The notes under the pieces were generated by a model. It was not told where the DNA came from, made no database searches, and saw nothing but the letters and a program-made list of their open reading frames with translations. 53,683 bases of DNA from Betaproteobacteria bacterium RIFCSPLOWO2_12_FULL_68_20 (GTDB lineage Bacteria > Pseudomonadota > Gammaproteobacteria > Burkholderiales > SG8-39): positions 1 through 53,683 of the forward strand of contig MERQ01000103.1 of assembly GCA_001770655.1 (NCBI GenBank), written 5' to 3'. Each line of letters starts with the position of its first letter. Position 1 is the stretch's first letter. Below are positions 26,452 to 35,508 of this stretch, piece after piece. Both the position numbers and the translations under genes were made by a program.

Positions 26452-26780
26452 TCCGGATAAGCGGTCACAAAGCGCGGGAAATCCTCGCCGTGCCGCACCA
26501 CCCACACCGCAACGATCCCGGCGGGCCGACCGCCCCTGCCGCGAAGCGTACCACGGACCTCGAATTTCCGGCCGTATTCGCTGGGCCGCCCCGGCGACGC
26601 CGCGTCGGACTTCGCAAGCGCCAGAAGCTCATCCCGAAGGAATTCCCACTCGTCCTGCGAATAGCCGAGAGCTTGGAGGTAGGCGCTCTTGAATCGACCC
26701 ACGGGGTGACTGGCGGAGAGAAGATAGTCGCGGACCTTTTCCGGCTCGATCAATGCCTGCTCGGCATTCGGCAGCTTCAC
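26448..26780 (-). CDS. DUF6883 protein
   Basis: 110 residues from a GTG at 26778-26780 that overlaps the ispF stop (GTGA). Conserved features: [36 protein letters not shown], and a C-terminal [11 protein letters not shown]...[17 protein letters not shown]. The His/Arg-rich HPVGRFK and RHGEDFPRF motifs could be catalytic or RNA-binding, as in colicin/RelE-like folds, but that is speculation. Position directly behind ispF with coupled translation is unexpected for an accessory gene. Confidence 0.72.
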   Translation of the reverse strand: MKLPNAEQALIEPEKVRDYLLSASHPVGRFKSAYLQALGYSQDEWEFLRDELLALAKSDAASPGRPSEYGRKFEVRGTLRGRGGRPAGIVAVWVVRHGEDFPRFVTAYPE

Positions 26781-27253
26781 CCCGCTTCCTCAACCATCGC
26801 CACCGCCATCGCCGCTATGCCCTCCCCCCGCCCCGCGAAGCCGAGGCCCTCGGTGGAGGTCGCCTTGACGCTCACCGCCGCGGGCGCGACGCCGAGATCC
26901 GCGGCGATGTTGCCGATCATGCGCGGCACGTGCGGCGCCATGCGCGGCCGCTCGGCGACGACGGTCGCGTCCACGTTCACGACGCGCCAGCCCGCGTCGG
27001 CGAGCTTGCGCGCGCACTCGCGCAGCAGCCTGCGGCTGTCGATGCCGGAGTAGCGCGCGTCGTTGTCGGGGAAGTGCTGTCCGACGTCGCCGAGCGCGGC
27101 CGCGCCGAGCAGCGCGTCGCAGATCGCGTGCAGCAGCACGTCGGCGTCCGAGTGGCCGCCGAGCCCTTTCTCGTAGGCGATCTCGACGCCCCCGAGCACG
27201 AGCTTGCGCCCCGCCACCAGCGCGTGCACGTCGAACCCCTGCCCGATCCTCAT
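26777..27253 (-). CDS. ispF: 2-C-methyl-D-erythritol 2,4-cyclodiphosphate synthase
   Basis: MEP-pathway enzyme cyclising CDP-ME-2-phosphate, 158 residues (family length). Metal ligands are visible in GFDVHAL and [21 protein letters not shown]; the [18 protein letters not shown]-terminal signature is intact. It overlaps ispD by 4 bp (ATGA). It supplies isoprenoid precursors that ultimately feed the HpnCDE squalene route seen at 2650-5491. Confidence 0.96.
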   Translation of the reverse strand: MRIGQGFDVHALVAGRKLVLGGVEIAYEKGLGGHSDADVLLHAICDALLGAAALGDVGQHFPDNDARYSGIDSRRLLRECARKLADAGWRVVNVDATVVAERPRMAPHVPRMIGNIAADLGVAPAAVSVKATSTEGLGFAGRGEGIAAMAVAMVEEAG

Positions 27254-27945
27254 GGTCTGCTCCTCAGGATCGCTTCCGCGATCGCCAGGTCCTGCGCATA
27301 GGTTACCTTGAGGTTCTCGCGGCTGCCGGCCACCAGCCGCGGCTTCAGGCCCATCTGCTCGATCGCGCCCGACTCGTCGGTGACCGGCATCTTCGCCTGC
27401 CGCAGCGCCTGCGCGAGCAGCCCGGCGCGGAACATCTGCGGCGTTTGCGCGAGCCACAGCTGCGAGCGGTCTTCGCTCGCGGCGACGCGCTGCGTGCCGG
27501 CCTCGTCCTTGGCTGCGCGCTTCACCGTGTCCGCCGCCGGCAGCGCGAGGATGCCGCCGATCCGGTCGCCGGAGCATTCCGACAGCAGCCGCTCCAGGTC
27601 GGCGCGCGGCAGGCACGGGCGCGCGGCGTCGTGCACCAGCATCCAGTCGTCTGCGTCCACCGCCGCCATCGCCGCCACCAGGCCGTTGTAGACCGAATCG
27701 CGCCGCGTCTCGCCGCCGCAGTAAAGCGGCTCCAGCTTTCCGCCAAACGCGCTCCAGTCGCGCGCGGCGAAGGTCCGGTCGTCCGGCGCGAGCACCACGA
27801 AGACGGTCTCGACCGGCGCCACGCACACCGCACGGATCGCGTGCCAGAGCATCGGCCTGCCGGCGAGCATCGCGTATTGCTTGGCTTGCTCCCCCGGGAG
27901 GCGGGAGCCGCTACCCGCGGCGGGGATCAGCGCGAAGAAGGACAA
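27250..27945 (-). CDS. ispD: 2-C-methyl-D-erythritol 4-phosphate cytidylyltransferase
   Basis: MEP-pathway cytidylyltransferase, 231 residues. CTP-binding loop [19 protein letters not shown] (about residues 6-24), the [10 protein letters not shown] motif, and the C-terminal [18 protein letters not shown] are all present. First gene of the minus-strand run ispD-ispF-DUF6883-DUF4926. Divergent from mfd across a 91-bp gap. Confidence 0.96.
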   Translation of the reverse strand: MSFFALIPAAGSGSRLPGEQAKQYAMLAGRPMLWHAIRAVCVAPVETVFVVLAPDDRTFAARDWSAFGGKLEPLYCGGETRRDSVYNGLVAAMAAVDADDWMLVHDAARPCLPRADLERLLSECSGDRIGGILALPAADTVKRAAKDEAGTQRVAASEDRSQLWLAQTPQMFRAGLLAQALRQAKMPVTDESGAIEQMGLKPRLVAGSRENLKVTYAQDLAIAEAILRSRP

Positions 27946-27972
27946 GGGAAAACGTTCGTATTATCAACTGCG

Positions 27973-27978
27973 TATAAT
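27973..27978 (+). promoter_or_regulatory. Candidate -10 element for mfd
   Basis: A perfect TATAAT lies in the ispD/mfd divergent gap, 58 bp before the mfd ATG. No good TTGACA match occurs 16-18 bp upstream (the region reads AAACGTT), so the promoter is only partly supported. The gap is relatively AT-rich compared with both genes. Confidence 0.4.
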
Positions 27979-28036
27979 TACATGACGCGTTGGAACCGAC
28001 AACCGAGCGGGTTGCGGTTCAGCGCTTTTTTCTTTG

Positions 28037-31000
28037 ATGCACCGAGACGCGCTTCCGGCCCGAAGGCGCTACACGAGCCTCGCCGGCTCGGCGGATTCGC
28101 TCGCCCTCGCCCGGCTCGCCGCCGAGACCCGGCCGCTCGCGGTGGTCACGGCGAGCGCGCTCGATGCGCAGCGCCTGCTCGAGGAGATCGCCTGGTTCGC
28201 TCCCGGGCTGCGCGCGTGCCTGCTCCCCGACTGGGAGACGCTGCCCTACGACCAGTTCTCGCCGCACCAGGACCTCGTCTCCGAGCGCCTCGCGACGCTG
28301 TACCGCATCCAGCGCGGCGAGTTCGATGTCGCGGTGGTGCCGGCGCCGACCGCGCTCGCGCGGCTGTGCCCGCCCGCGTACCTCGCGGCGCGCACCTTCT
28401 TTCTCCAGGCGGCAACGAGGCTCGACGCCGACGCGCTGCGCAGCCAGCTCGCCACCGCGGGCTACCAGCACGTCACTCAGGTCGTGGCGCCGGGCGAGTA
28501 CTGCTTGCGCGGCGGGCTGATCGACCTGTATCCGGCGGGGAGCGCGCTCCCCTACCGCATCGATCTCGACGACGACCTCATCGACTCGATCAAGACCTTC
28601 GACGTCGACACGCAGCGCACCCTCTACGCGGTGAACGAGATCCGCATGCTGCCGGCACGCGAGTTTCCGCTCGACGATGCGGGGCGCGCGCGCTTTCGCA
28701 GCCGCTGGCGGGAGCTGTTCGAAGGCGATCCGTCCAGGAAGCGCCTGTACCGCGACGTCTCGAACGGCGTGCCGGCGCCCGGCATCGAGTATTACCTGCC
28801 GCTGTTCTTCGAGTCCGCCGCGACGCTTTTCGACTACCTGCCCTCGGGCTGCACGCTCGCGCTGCACCGCGACGTGGCGGGCGCGATCGACGAGTTCTGG
28901 CGCGAGGCGGGCTCGCGCTTCAGGATGCTCGGCGGCGATCCCGAGCGGCCGCTGCTGCCGCCGGCGCAGCTGTTCCTGTCCGCCGAGGAATTCTACGTGC
29001 GCCTCCGGGAGCATCCGCGCGTGGACCTGCTGGCGCGCGCGCAAGCCGATGAGGAGGCCGCCCAGCCGTTCGCCGCGGCGGCGCTTCCGCCGCTGGCGGT
29101 GGATCGGCGCGCGCAGGATCCGCTCGCCGCGCTGAAGCGATTCCTCGACACCCCGGGCCTGCGCGTGCTGATCGCGGCCGAGTCGCCGGGCCGGCGCGCG
29201 ACCATAGCGGCCACCCTCGGCGAGCACGGAATCCGTCCTGCGCAGTGCAATGCGTTCGCGGAATTCGTCGCTTCGGACTCGAGGCTTGCGCTGTCGATCT
29301 CGCCGCTCGCGGGCGGCTTCGTGCTTGCGGCGGAAGGCTGGGCGGTGGTGACCGAGGCCGAGCTCTACGCGGGCGTGGTGCGCCGCCGCGCGCGCCCGGG
29401 CGAGAAGCGCGCCTCGGTCGAGGGGATGCTGCGCGACCTGTCCGAGCTGAAGGTGGGCGACGCGGTGGTGCACGAACAGCACGGCATCGGCCGCTACCTG
29501 GGGCTCGTCAGCCTGGATCTCGGCGACGGCGCGAACGAGTTCCTGCTGCTCGAGTACGACGGCGGCGACAGGCTCTACGTGCCGGTGTCGCAGCTCGCGG
29601 TCGTGTCGCGCTACAGCGGCGCCGACCCCTCGGCAGCCCCGCTGCACAAGCTCGGCAGCGGCCAGTGGGATCGCGCGAAGGCGCGCGCGGCCAGGCAGGT
29701 GCGCGACACCGCCGCCGAATTGCTGGCGTTGTATGCCAGGCGCGCGGCGCGCCTCGGCCACGCGTTCGGCGTCGGGCAGCACGACCTTGAGGCGTTCGCC
29801 GACGGCTTCGGCTTCGAGGAGACCGTCGATCAGGCCGCCGCGATCGAGGCGGTGGTCAAGGACATGGCGGCGGGAAAGCCGATGGACCGGCTGGTGTGCG
29901 GCGACGTCGGCTTCGGCAAGACCGAGGTGGCGCTGCGCGCCGCGTTCGTCGCCGCGGCCGACGGCAGGCAGGTGGCGGTCCTCTGCCCGACCACGCTGCT
30001 CGTCGAGCAGCACTTCCAGACCTTCAGCGACCGCTTCGCCGACTGGCCGGTGAAAATCGTCGAGCTGTCGCGCTTCCGCACCGCGAAGCAATCCGCCGCG
30101 ATCCTGGCGCGGCTCGCCTCGGGCGACGCGGACATCGTCATCGGCACGCACAAGCTGCTCGGCCGCGAGGTGAAGTTCGCGCGCCTGGGGCTGGTGGTCA
30201 TCGACGAGGAGCACCGCTTCGGCGTGCGGCAGAAGGAGGCGCTCAAGCGCCTGCGCGCCGAGGTGGACGTGCTCACGCTCACCGCCACCCCGATTCCGCG
30301 CACGCTCGCCCTGTCGCTCGAGGGGATCCGCGACTTTTCCGCGATCGCCACGGCGCCGGAGAGGCGCCTGGCGATCAAGACCTTCGTCGCTCCCTGGTCG
30401 GAGGGCCTGATCCGGGAGGCGGTGATGCGCGAGCTGAAACGGGGCGGCCAGGTGTATTTCCTGCACAACGAGGTCGACACCATCGAGCGCATGCGCGAGC
30501 GCCTGGCGCGCCTCGCGCCCGAGGCGCGCATCGCGGTGGCGCACGGCCAGATGCGCGAGCGCGAGCTCGAGCGCGTGATGCGCGATTTCATCGCGCAGCG
30601 TTCCAACCTGCTGTTGTGCTCAGTCATCATCGAGACCGGCATCGACATCCCGAGCGCGAACACGATCGTGATCCACCGCGCCGACAAGCTCGGCCTGGCG
30701 CAGCTGCACCAGCTGCGCGGGCGCGTCGGGCGCTCGCACCACCAGGCCTACGCGTATCTCCTCACGCCCCCGCAGGAAGCGCTCGGGGCACAGGCGAAGA
30801 AGCGCCTCGAGGCGATCCAGATGATGGAGGAGCTCGGCTCGGGCTTCTATCTGGCGATGCACGACCTGGAGATCCGCGGCGCCGGCGAGATCCTCGGCGA
30901 GGCGCAGTCCGGCGAGATCCAGGAGGTCGGCTTCTCGCTCTACGCGCGCATGCTGGAGCGCGCCGTGCGCGCGCTGAAGTCGGGCCGCGCCCCCGAACCG

Positions 31001-31450
31001 GGCGAGGCGGTGGACGTCTCGACCGAGGTCAACCTGCACGTGCCGGCGCTGCTCCCGGCGAGCTACTGCAGCGACGTGCAGGAGCGGCTCGCGCTCTACA
31101 AGCGGCTCGCCGACGCGGACTGCGCGGAGGCGCTCGACGCGCTGCGCGAGGAGCTGGTCGACCGCTTCGGCGAGCTGCCCGAGCCGGCGCGCGCGCTCCT
31201 CGAATGCCATCGCGTGAGAATCGAGGCGCGCTCGCTCGGGGTCTCCCGGGTGGACGCGACGCACGAGGCGGTGCAGCTGCAGTTCATCAAGAACCCGCCG
31301 GTGGATGGACAACGCGTAATAGAGTTCATCAAGCGGCGCCGCGGCGCGCGGCTCGCCGGCCCGGAGCGCCTGCGCGTGGAAGCGAAGATGCCCGCCTGGA
31401 CCGAGCGTGCTCGCGAGGCACGCGAGATTCTGCGGCAGCTCGCTGCGTGA
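28037..31450 (+). CDS. mfd: Transcription-repair coupling factor Mfd
   Basis: Translocase that removes stalled RNA polymerase and recruits UvrA. 1137 residues from the ATG at 28037 (a TTG one codon earlier is possible). N-terminal UvrB-like region includes LLPDWETLPYDQFSPH. The RNA-polymerase-interaction domain includes VGDAVVHEQHGIGRY. The SF2 motor has Walker A GDVGFGKTEVALRAA, DEEHRFGV and LTATPIPRTL. The C-terminal TRCF domain follows. Complete. The stop overlaps the Sel1-repeat gene (GTGA). Confidence 0.97.
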   Translation: MHRDALPARRRYTSLAGSADSLALARLAAETRPLAVVTASALDAQRLLEEIAWFAPGLRACLLPDWETLPYDQFSPHQDLVSERLATLYRIQRGEFDVAVVPAPTALARLCPPAYLAARTFFLQAATRLDADALRSQLATAGYQHVTQVVAPGEYCLRGGLIDLYPAGSALPYRIDLDDDLIDSIKTFDVDTQRTLYAVNEIRMLPAREFPLDDAGRARFRSRWRELFEGDPSRKRLYRDVSNGVPAPGIEYYLPLFFESAATLFDYLPSGCTLALHRDVAGAIDEFWREAGSRFRMLGGDPERPLLPPAQLFLSAEEFYVRLREHPRVDLLARAQADEEAAQPFAAAALPPLAVDRRAQDPLAALKRFLDTPGLRVLIAAESPGRRATIAATLGEHGIRPAQCNAFAEFVASDSRLALSISPLAGGFVLAAEGWAVVTEAELYAGVVRRRARPGEKRASVEGMLRDLSELKVGDAVVHEQHGIGRYLGLVSLDLGDGANEFLLLEYDGGDRLYVPVSQLAVVSRYSGADPSAAPLHKLGSGQWDRAKARAARQVRDTAAELLALYARRAARLGHAFGVGQHDLEAFADGFGFEETVDQAAAIEAVVKDMAAGKPMDRLVCGDVGFGKTEVALRAAFVAAADGRQVAVLCPTTLLVEQHFQTFSDRFADWPVKIVELSRFRTAKQSAAILARLASGDADIVIGTHKLLGREVKFARLGLVVIDEEHRFGVRQKEALKRLRAEVDVLTLTATPIPRTLALSLEGIRDFSAIATAPERRLAIKTFVAPWSEGLIREAVMRELKRGGQVYFLHNEVDTIERMRERLARLAPEARIAVAHGQMRERELERVMRDFIAQRSNLLLCSVIIETGIDIPSANTIVIHRADKLGLAQLHQLRGRVGRSHHQAYAYLLTPPQEALGAQAKKRLEAIQMMEELGSGFYLAMHDLEIRGAGEILGEAQSGEIQEVGFSLYARMLERAVRALKSGRAPEPGEAVDVSTEVNLHVPALLPASYCSDVQERLALYKRLADADCAEALDALREELVDRFGELPEPARALLECHRVRIEARSLGVSRVDATHEAVQLQFIKNPPVDGQRVIEFIKRRRGARLAGPERLRVEAKMPAWTERAREAREILRQLAA

Positions 31451-32244
31451 GCCGCTTTCTCCTCCTCCTGCTTGGGCTCGTGAGCCTCGAGGCGATCTCG
31501 CAAAGCGAGCGGCTGATGCCGGCGCTCGGCGCGCTCAGGGTGGGCGACTACGCACAGGCAATCGATGCGCTCATTCCCATCGCCAGGCAGGGCGACACCG
31601 AGGCGCAGTTCCTGCTCGGGCTCGCGCTCGAGGTCGCGCCGCAGCCGCGGCGCGACCTGAAGGCCGCGCACGGCTGGTACGCGCGCGCCGCGCAGGCCGG
31701 CCATGCGCCGGCGCAGAACAACCTCGGCGCGATGTATTTCGACGGGCGCGGGGTGGAGCGCGACCCCGCGCAGGCGCTGCGCTGGTATCGCGCCGCCGCC
31801 GAGCAGAACCACATCGAGGCTCAATACAACCTCGCGTTGATGTACGGCATGGGCGTCGGTATGGCGCGCGACGACGGCGAGGCGGCGAAGTGGCTGCGGC
31901 TTGCGGCCGAGCGCGGGTCGGCTGCCGCGCAGGCCCAGCTCGGGCGCTTTCATCTCGACGGAACCGGCGTGCAGAAAGACCCTGCCGAGGCGGTACGCTG
32001 GTTCAGGCGCTCGGCCGAGCAGGGCCACCCCTGGGGCCAGTTCTACCTCGCCTCGGCGCTGCAAAAGGGGATCGGCGTCGAGCGGGATCTCGAAGCGGCG
32101 CACCAGTGGTTCGCGAAGGCCGCCGATGCGGGGCTCAAGAACGCGATGGCGGAGCTTGCGAAGATCTACGAGATGGGCCTGGGTGTGCCGACCGACGAGC
32201 TGAAGGCGAAGCGCTGGAAAGAGCGCGCGGCGGCGGCGCCATGA
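31447..32244 (+). CDS. Exported Sel1-like (TPR-like) repeat protein
   Basis: 265 residues from the GTG at 31447. An N-terminal hydrophobic stretch (VSRFLLLLLGLVSLEAISQ) looks like a signal peptide. About five Sel1 repeats follow (about 55-260), each with the A-xx-LG-x-MY-x-G-GV-x-D pattern, e.g. NNLGAMYFDGRGVERD and AQLGRFHLDGTGVQKD. Such proteins are periplasmic scaffolds; no partner is evident. Overlaps both mfd and serB by 4 bp. Confidence 0.88.
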   Translation: MSRFLLLLLGLVSLEAISQSERLMPALGALRVGDYAQAIDALIPIARQGDTEAQFLLGLALEVAPQPRRDLKAAHGWYARAAQAGHAPAQNNLGAMYFDGRGVERDPAQALRWYRAAAEQNHIEAQYNLALMYGMGVGMARDDGEAAKWLRLAAERGSAAAQAQLGRFHLDGTGVQKDPAEAVRWFRRSAEQGHPWGQFYLASALQKGIGVERDLEAAHQWFAKAADAGLKNAMAELAKIYEMGLGVPTDELKAKRWKERAAAAP

Positions 32245-33071
32245 ATCTCGTCATCCAGGGCGGCCGGGTGGCGCGGGAAGACCTGAGCGGGGTGCTCGCC
32301 ATGGTGAACGCGAACCACGTCGTCGAGCTCGGCCCCGAGGCCGTCCGGCTCACCGGCGTCCGGGAATCGCCGCTGGTCGAGCCGTTTTGCGCGCAACGGC
32401 GCCTGGATTTCGCCTGGGTGCCGGACGAGCGCAGGCTCGCCGACGTCAAGCTGGTCGCCATGGACATGGATTCCACGCTGGTCACGATCGAGTCGATCGA
32501 CGAGATGGGCGGCATGCTCGGCATCAAGAAGGAAATCGCCGCGGTGACCGGGCAGGCGATGCGCGGCGAGATCGACTACCCGGAGTCGCTGCGGCGCCGC
32601 GTGGCGCTGCTCGCGGGGCTGCAGGAGGCGGCGCTCGAGCACATCTGCGAGGAGCGCATGCATCTTTCGCCCGGCGCCGAGACGCTCGTCGAGCGCTGCC
32701 GCGAGCGCGGCATCCGCACCCTGCTCGTCTCCGGCGGCTTCAACTTCTTCACCGCGTGGCTGCAGCGGCGTCTGGGCATCGACGAAGCCTTTTCGAACGA
32801 GCTGGAAATCCAAAACGGCCGCCTCTCGGGCAGGGTGCTGGGGGATATCGTGGACGGGCCCGCAAAAGCCGCCCGCCTCAGGACGGAGATGCGTCGACTC
32901 GCTCTGTCCCCTCGCCAGACCGTGGCGCTCGGCGACGGCGCAAACGACATCCCGATGATGGCCATCGCCGGCGTGTCGGTCGCGTACCGCGCCAAGCCGA
33001 TGGTGCGCCAGCACGCCACGCACGCCCTTGACTTCGCTCAAATCGACGGGGTACTGAACCTGTTCCTCTAG
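32241..33071 (+). CDS. serB: Phosphoserine phosphatase SerB
   Basis: Last step of serine synthesis. 276 residues. HAD motif I is AMDMDSTL (nucleophile Asp75, with Asp77), motif II is VSGGFNFF, and motif III/IV is ALGDGANDIPMM. A small N-terminal ACT-like region (about 1-65) is shorter than in some homologues. The ATG overlaps the Sel1 gene stop (ATGA). Confidence 0.95.
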   Translation: MNLVIQGGRVAREDLSGVLAMVNANHVVELGPEAVRLTGVRESPLVEPFCAQRRLDFAWVPDERRLADVKLVAMDMDSTLVTIESIDEMGGMLGIKKEIAAVTGQAMRGEIDYPESLRRRVALLAGLQEAALEHICEERMHLSPGAETLVERCRERGIRTLLVSGGFNFFTAWLQRRLGIDEAFSNELEIQNGRLSGRVLGDIVDGPAKAARLRTEMRRLALSPRQTVALGDGANDIPMMAIAGVSVAYRAKPMVRQHATHALDFAQIDGVLNLFL

Positions 33072-33112
33072 GCTAAGATGGCCGCTCAATCCCTCCTGGA
33101 GGGGACGATTCC

Positions 33113-34477
33113 ATGACCGACACCGTGAAGTACCTGCTCGACGAATCCCGCATCCCGAGGCGCTGGTACAACATCATGGCGGACCTTCCCACCCCGCCGC
33201 CGCCGGTGCTGCACCCCGGCACGAAGAAGCCCGTGGGGCCCGACGACCTCGCGCCGCTGTTCCCGATGTCGCTGATCCTGCAGGAGGTCTCGACCGACCG
33301 CGAGATCGACATCCCCGGGCCGGTGCGCGAGATCTACAAGCAATGGCGCCCCTCGCCGCTGTTCCGCGCGCGGCGCCTCGAAAAGGCGCTGCAGACGCCT
33401 GCCAAGATCTATTACAAGTACGAGGGCGTCTCGCCCGCGGGCAGCCACAAGCCGAACACCGCGGTGGCGCAGGCGTTCTACAACAAGGAAGCGGGCGTCA
33501 AGAAGATCGCCACCGAGACCGGCGCCGGGCAGTGGGGCAGCGCGCTTGCCATGGCCGGCGCGTTCTTCGGCCTGGAGATCAAGGTGTTCATGGTGCGCGT
33601 GTCCTACAACCAGAAGCCGTATCGCCGCGCGCTCATGGAAACCTTCGGCGCGAAGTGCATCCCCTCGCCCTCGAGCGAGACCCAGTCGGGCAAGGCGATC
33701 CTCGCGCAGCGCGCCGACCACCCGGGAAGCCTCGGCATCGCGATCTCGGAAGCCGTCGAGGTCGCCGCCACGAACGACGACACCAAGTACGCGCTCGGCT
33801 CGGTGCTGAACCACGTGCTCATGCACCAGACCGTGGTCGGCCAGGAAGCGATGGCCCAGCTCGAGATGGCGGGCGACTACCCGGACATCATCGTCGGCTG
33901 CACCGGCGGCGGCTCCAACTTCGCCGGCATCGTCTTCCCCTTCATCGGCGCGCAACTGCGAGGAGGGAAGAAAATCAGGGCGGTGGCGATCGAGCCTGCC
34001 GCGTGCCCCTCGCTCACGCGCGGCAGATACGCCTACGACTTCGGCGACACCGGGCACCTCACGCCGCTGGTCAAGATGCACACGCTGGGATCCACCTTTA
34101 CCCCGCCGCCGTTCCACGCGGGAGGCTTACGCTACCACGGCATGGCGCCGCTGATCTCGCACTGCCAGGAGCTGAAGCTGATCGAGTCCAAGGCCTACAC
34201 CCAGACCGAAGTGTTCTCGGCGGGCGTCCAGTTCGCGCGCGCCGAAGGCATCGTCCCCGCGCCCGAGGCGAACCACGCCGTGAAAGGCGCGATCGACGAG
34301 GCGCTGCGCTGCAAGACCGAGGGAAAGGGAAAGACCATCCTGTTCAACCTCTGCGGCCACGGCCACTTCGACATGCAGGCCTACACGGACTACTTCTCCG
34401 GCAAGCTGACGGACCAGTCCTACGACGAGAAAGAGCTGGCGATGGCCCTCGCCGGCCTGCCTTCGGTCAGCGCCTGA
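33113..34477 (+). CDS. TrpB2-type tryptophan synthase beta chain
   Basis: 454-residue PLP enzyme. The PLP lysine is in SPAGSHKPNTAVAQA and the phosphate loop in GCTGGGSNFAG. The long N-terminus (WYNIMADLPTPPPP) and length above 430 place it in the TrpB2 group rather than the usual trpAB beta chain. TrpB2 proteins may act without TrpA or salvage indole. No trpA is adjacent. A GGAGGGG ribosome site precedes the ATG. Confidence 0.9.
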   Translation: MTDTVKYLLDESRIPRRWYNIMADLPTPPPPVLHPGTKKPVGPDDLAPLFPMSLILQEVSTDREIDIPGPVREIYKQWRPSPLFRARRLEKALQTPAKIYYKYEGVSPAGSHKPNTAVAQAFYNKEAGVKKIATETGAGQWGSALAMAGAFFGLEIKVFMVRVSYNQKPYRRALMETFGAKCIPSPSSETQSGKAILAQRADHPGSLGIAISEAVEVAATNDDTKYALGSVLNHVLMHQTVVGQEAMAQLEMAGDYPDIIVGCTGGGSNFAGIVFPFIGAQLRGGKKIRAVAIEPAACPSLTRGRYAYDFGDTGHLTPLVKMHTLGSTFTPPPFHAGGLRYHGMAPLISHCQELKLIESKAYTQTEVFSAGVQFARAEGIVPAPEANHAVKGAIDEALRCKTEGKGKTILFNLCGHGHFDMQAYTDYFSGKLTDQSYDEKELAMALAGLPSVSA

Positions 34478-34504
34478 GCGCGGCCGCGGGGAGCCTGTTT
34501 CGCG

Positions 34505-34722
34505 CTAGCTCATCCAGACGAACCCGGCGCGCAGGTAGTCGGCGCCCTCCTCCAGGAACTCGGCCCTTCGAACTCGGCGAGCGAGCCGAGCCAGGTCTGG
34601 ATGTCCTCGAGCGCCGCGCGCGGGTCCTTGTCAGGCAGGCTGGCGATCAGCCGCTCGGCCTCGTCCGCGTCGGCGAGCGGATGGTCCGGCTTGCTTTCGA
34701 AGATCCTGAGGAGATCGGCCAC
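34505..34722 (-). pseudogene. Possible decayed gene fragment between trpB2 and the binding-protein gene
   Basis: The 301-bp gap 34478-34778 holds no intact gene. On minus, from a GTG at 34722, a protein-like stretch reads ADLLRIFESKPDHPL then DKDPRAALEDIQTWLGSLAE. After a -1 shift at about 34565 a second protein-like stretch, AEFLEEGADYLRAGFVWMS, ends in TAG at 34505. The 9-bp direct repeat GCCGAGTTC spans the junction, as expected for a slippage deletion. The first part resembles the N-terminus of uncharacterised betaproteobacterial proteins; this is a resemblance only. Confidence 0.35.
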
Positions 34723-34778
34723 TGCGAACGCAGTGTCCGCGTTCCTCCCGGCCGCCGCTTGACCCAGGTCAAGCGGTA

Positions 34779-35498
34779 TCAGGGAGCGACCGAAACCCCG
34801 CGTACGCCGTGCTTCTCGATCAGCCGCGCGACGAGGCCGGATGCCTTGATGTCCTCGGCGAACTCGCGCAGGTACTTTGCGCCGGCCTCGCGGCCCTTTG
34901 GCGTGCCGATCGCCTGCTGCACGGCCGTGACCTGGCCGTCCAGCATGCGCGAGCCGGGAAGCTTCTGCATGTCCTGCATCAGCCGCGGCTTGAGCCCGGC
35001 GAGCGCGTCGAGCTTCCGCTCGACGAACAACTTGAACGAGCCGTCGATGCCCTCGGCGCGAACCAGCGTCGCGCGCTTGAAATTCCTGCTCAGGTACAGG
35101 TCGTACGCCGAGCGCGCCGCCACGGCGATGCTCACGCCTTCTCGGTCCACCTCCGCGATCGCGCGGATCGGCGAGCCAGCGGGCACGAGGAACGTCACCG
35201 GGATTTCCAGATAAGCCGCCGTGAACGAGATGTCGTTCGCACGCTCGGCTTCCGCACCGAGAAAGGTCACGTCCCACTCGCCCGCTCTTGCCCCGTCCGC
35301 CGTCTTTCCGGCCGCGTCGTATGAGACGAACTCGACCGGCACGCCGAGGCGCCGTCCGAGCTCGAGCGCCAGGTCCGGAGCGATGCCGCGCGGCTGTCCG
35401 AGCGGCGAGTCCTTCGCGACCAGCAGGAAGTTGCCGTGATTGATCCCTGCGCGCAGCCTGCCGCTGGGAGCGAGCTCGGAACGTGCGTCAGCACTCAT
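34779..35498 (-). CDS. Periplasmic-binding-protein-like (SBP_bac_3) protein lacking a signal peptide
   Basis: 239 residues. Starts MSADARSELAPSGRLRAGINHGNFLLV and continues RGIAPDLALELGRRLGVPVEFVSYDAAGK, the usual lobe-1 sequence of polar-amino-acid binding proteins. EWDVTFLGAEAERANDISFTAAY follows. No hydrophobic signal is seen, even if the longer in-frame start (35531) is used, so export by Sec is not supported. No ABC permease or ATPase gene is nearby. It may be a cytoplasmic binding or sensor protein. It lies 10 bp downstream of the purL stop on the same strand. Confidence 0.75.
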   Translation of the reverse strand: MSADARSELAPSGRLRAGINHGNFLLVAKDSPLGQPRGIAPDLALELGRRLGVPVEFVSYDAAGKTADGARAGEWDVTFLGAEAERANDISFTAAYLEIPVTFLVPAGSPIRAIAEVDREGVSIAVAARSAYDLYLSRNFKRATLVRAEGIDGSFKLFVERKLDALAGLKPRLMQDMQKLPGSRMLDGQVTAVQQAIGTPKGREAGAKYLREFAEDIKASGLVARLIEKHGVRGVSVAP

Positions 35499-35508
35499 GC
35501 AGATTTCC

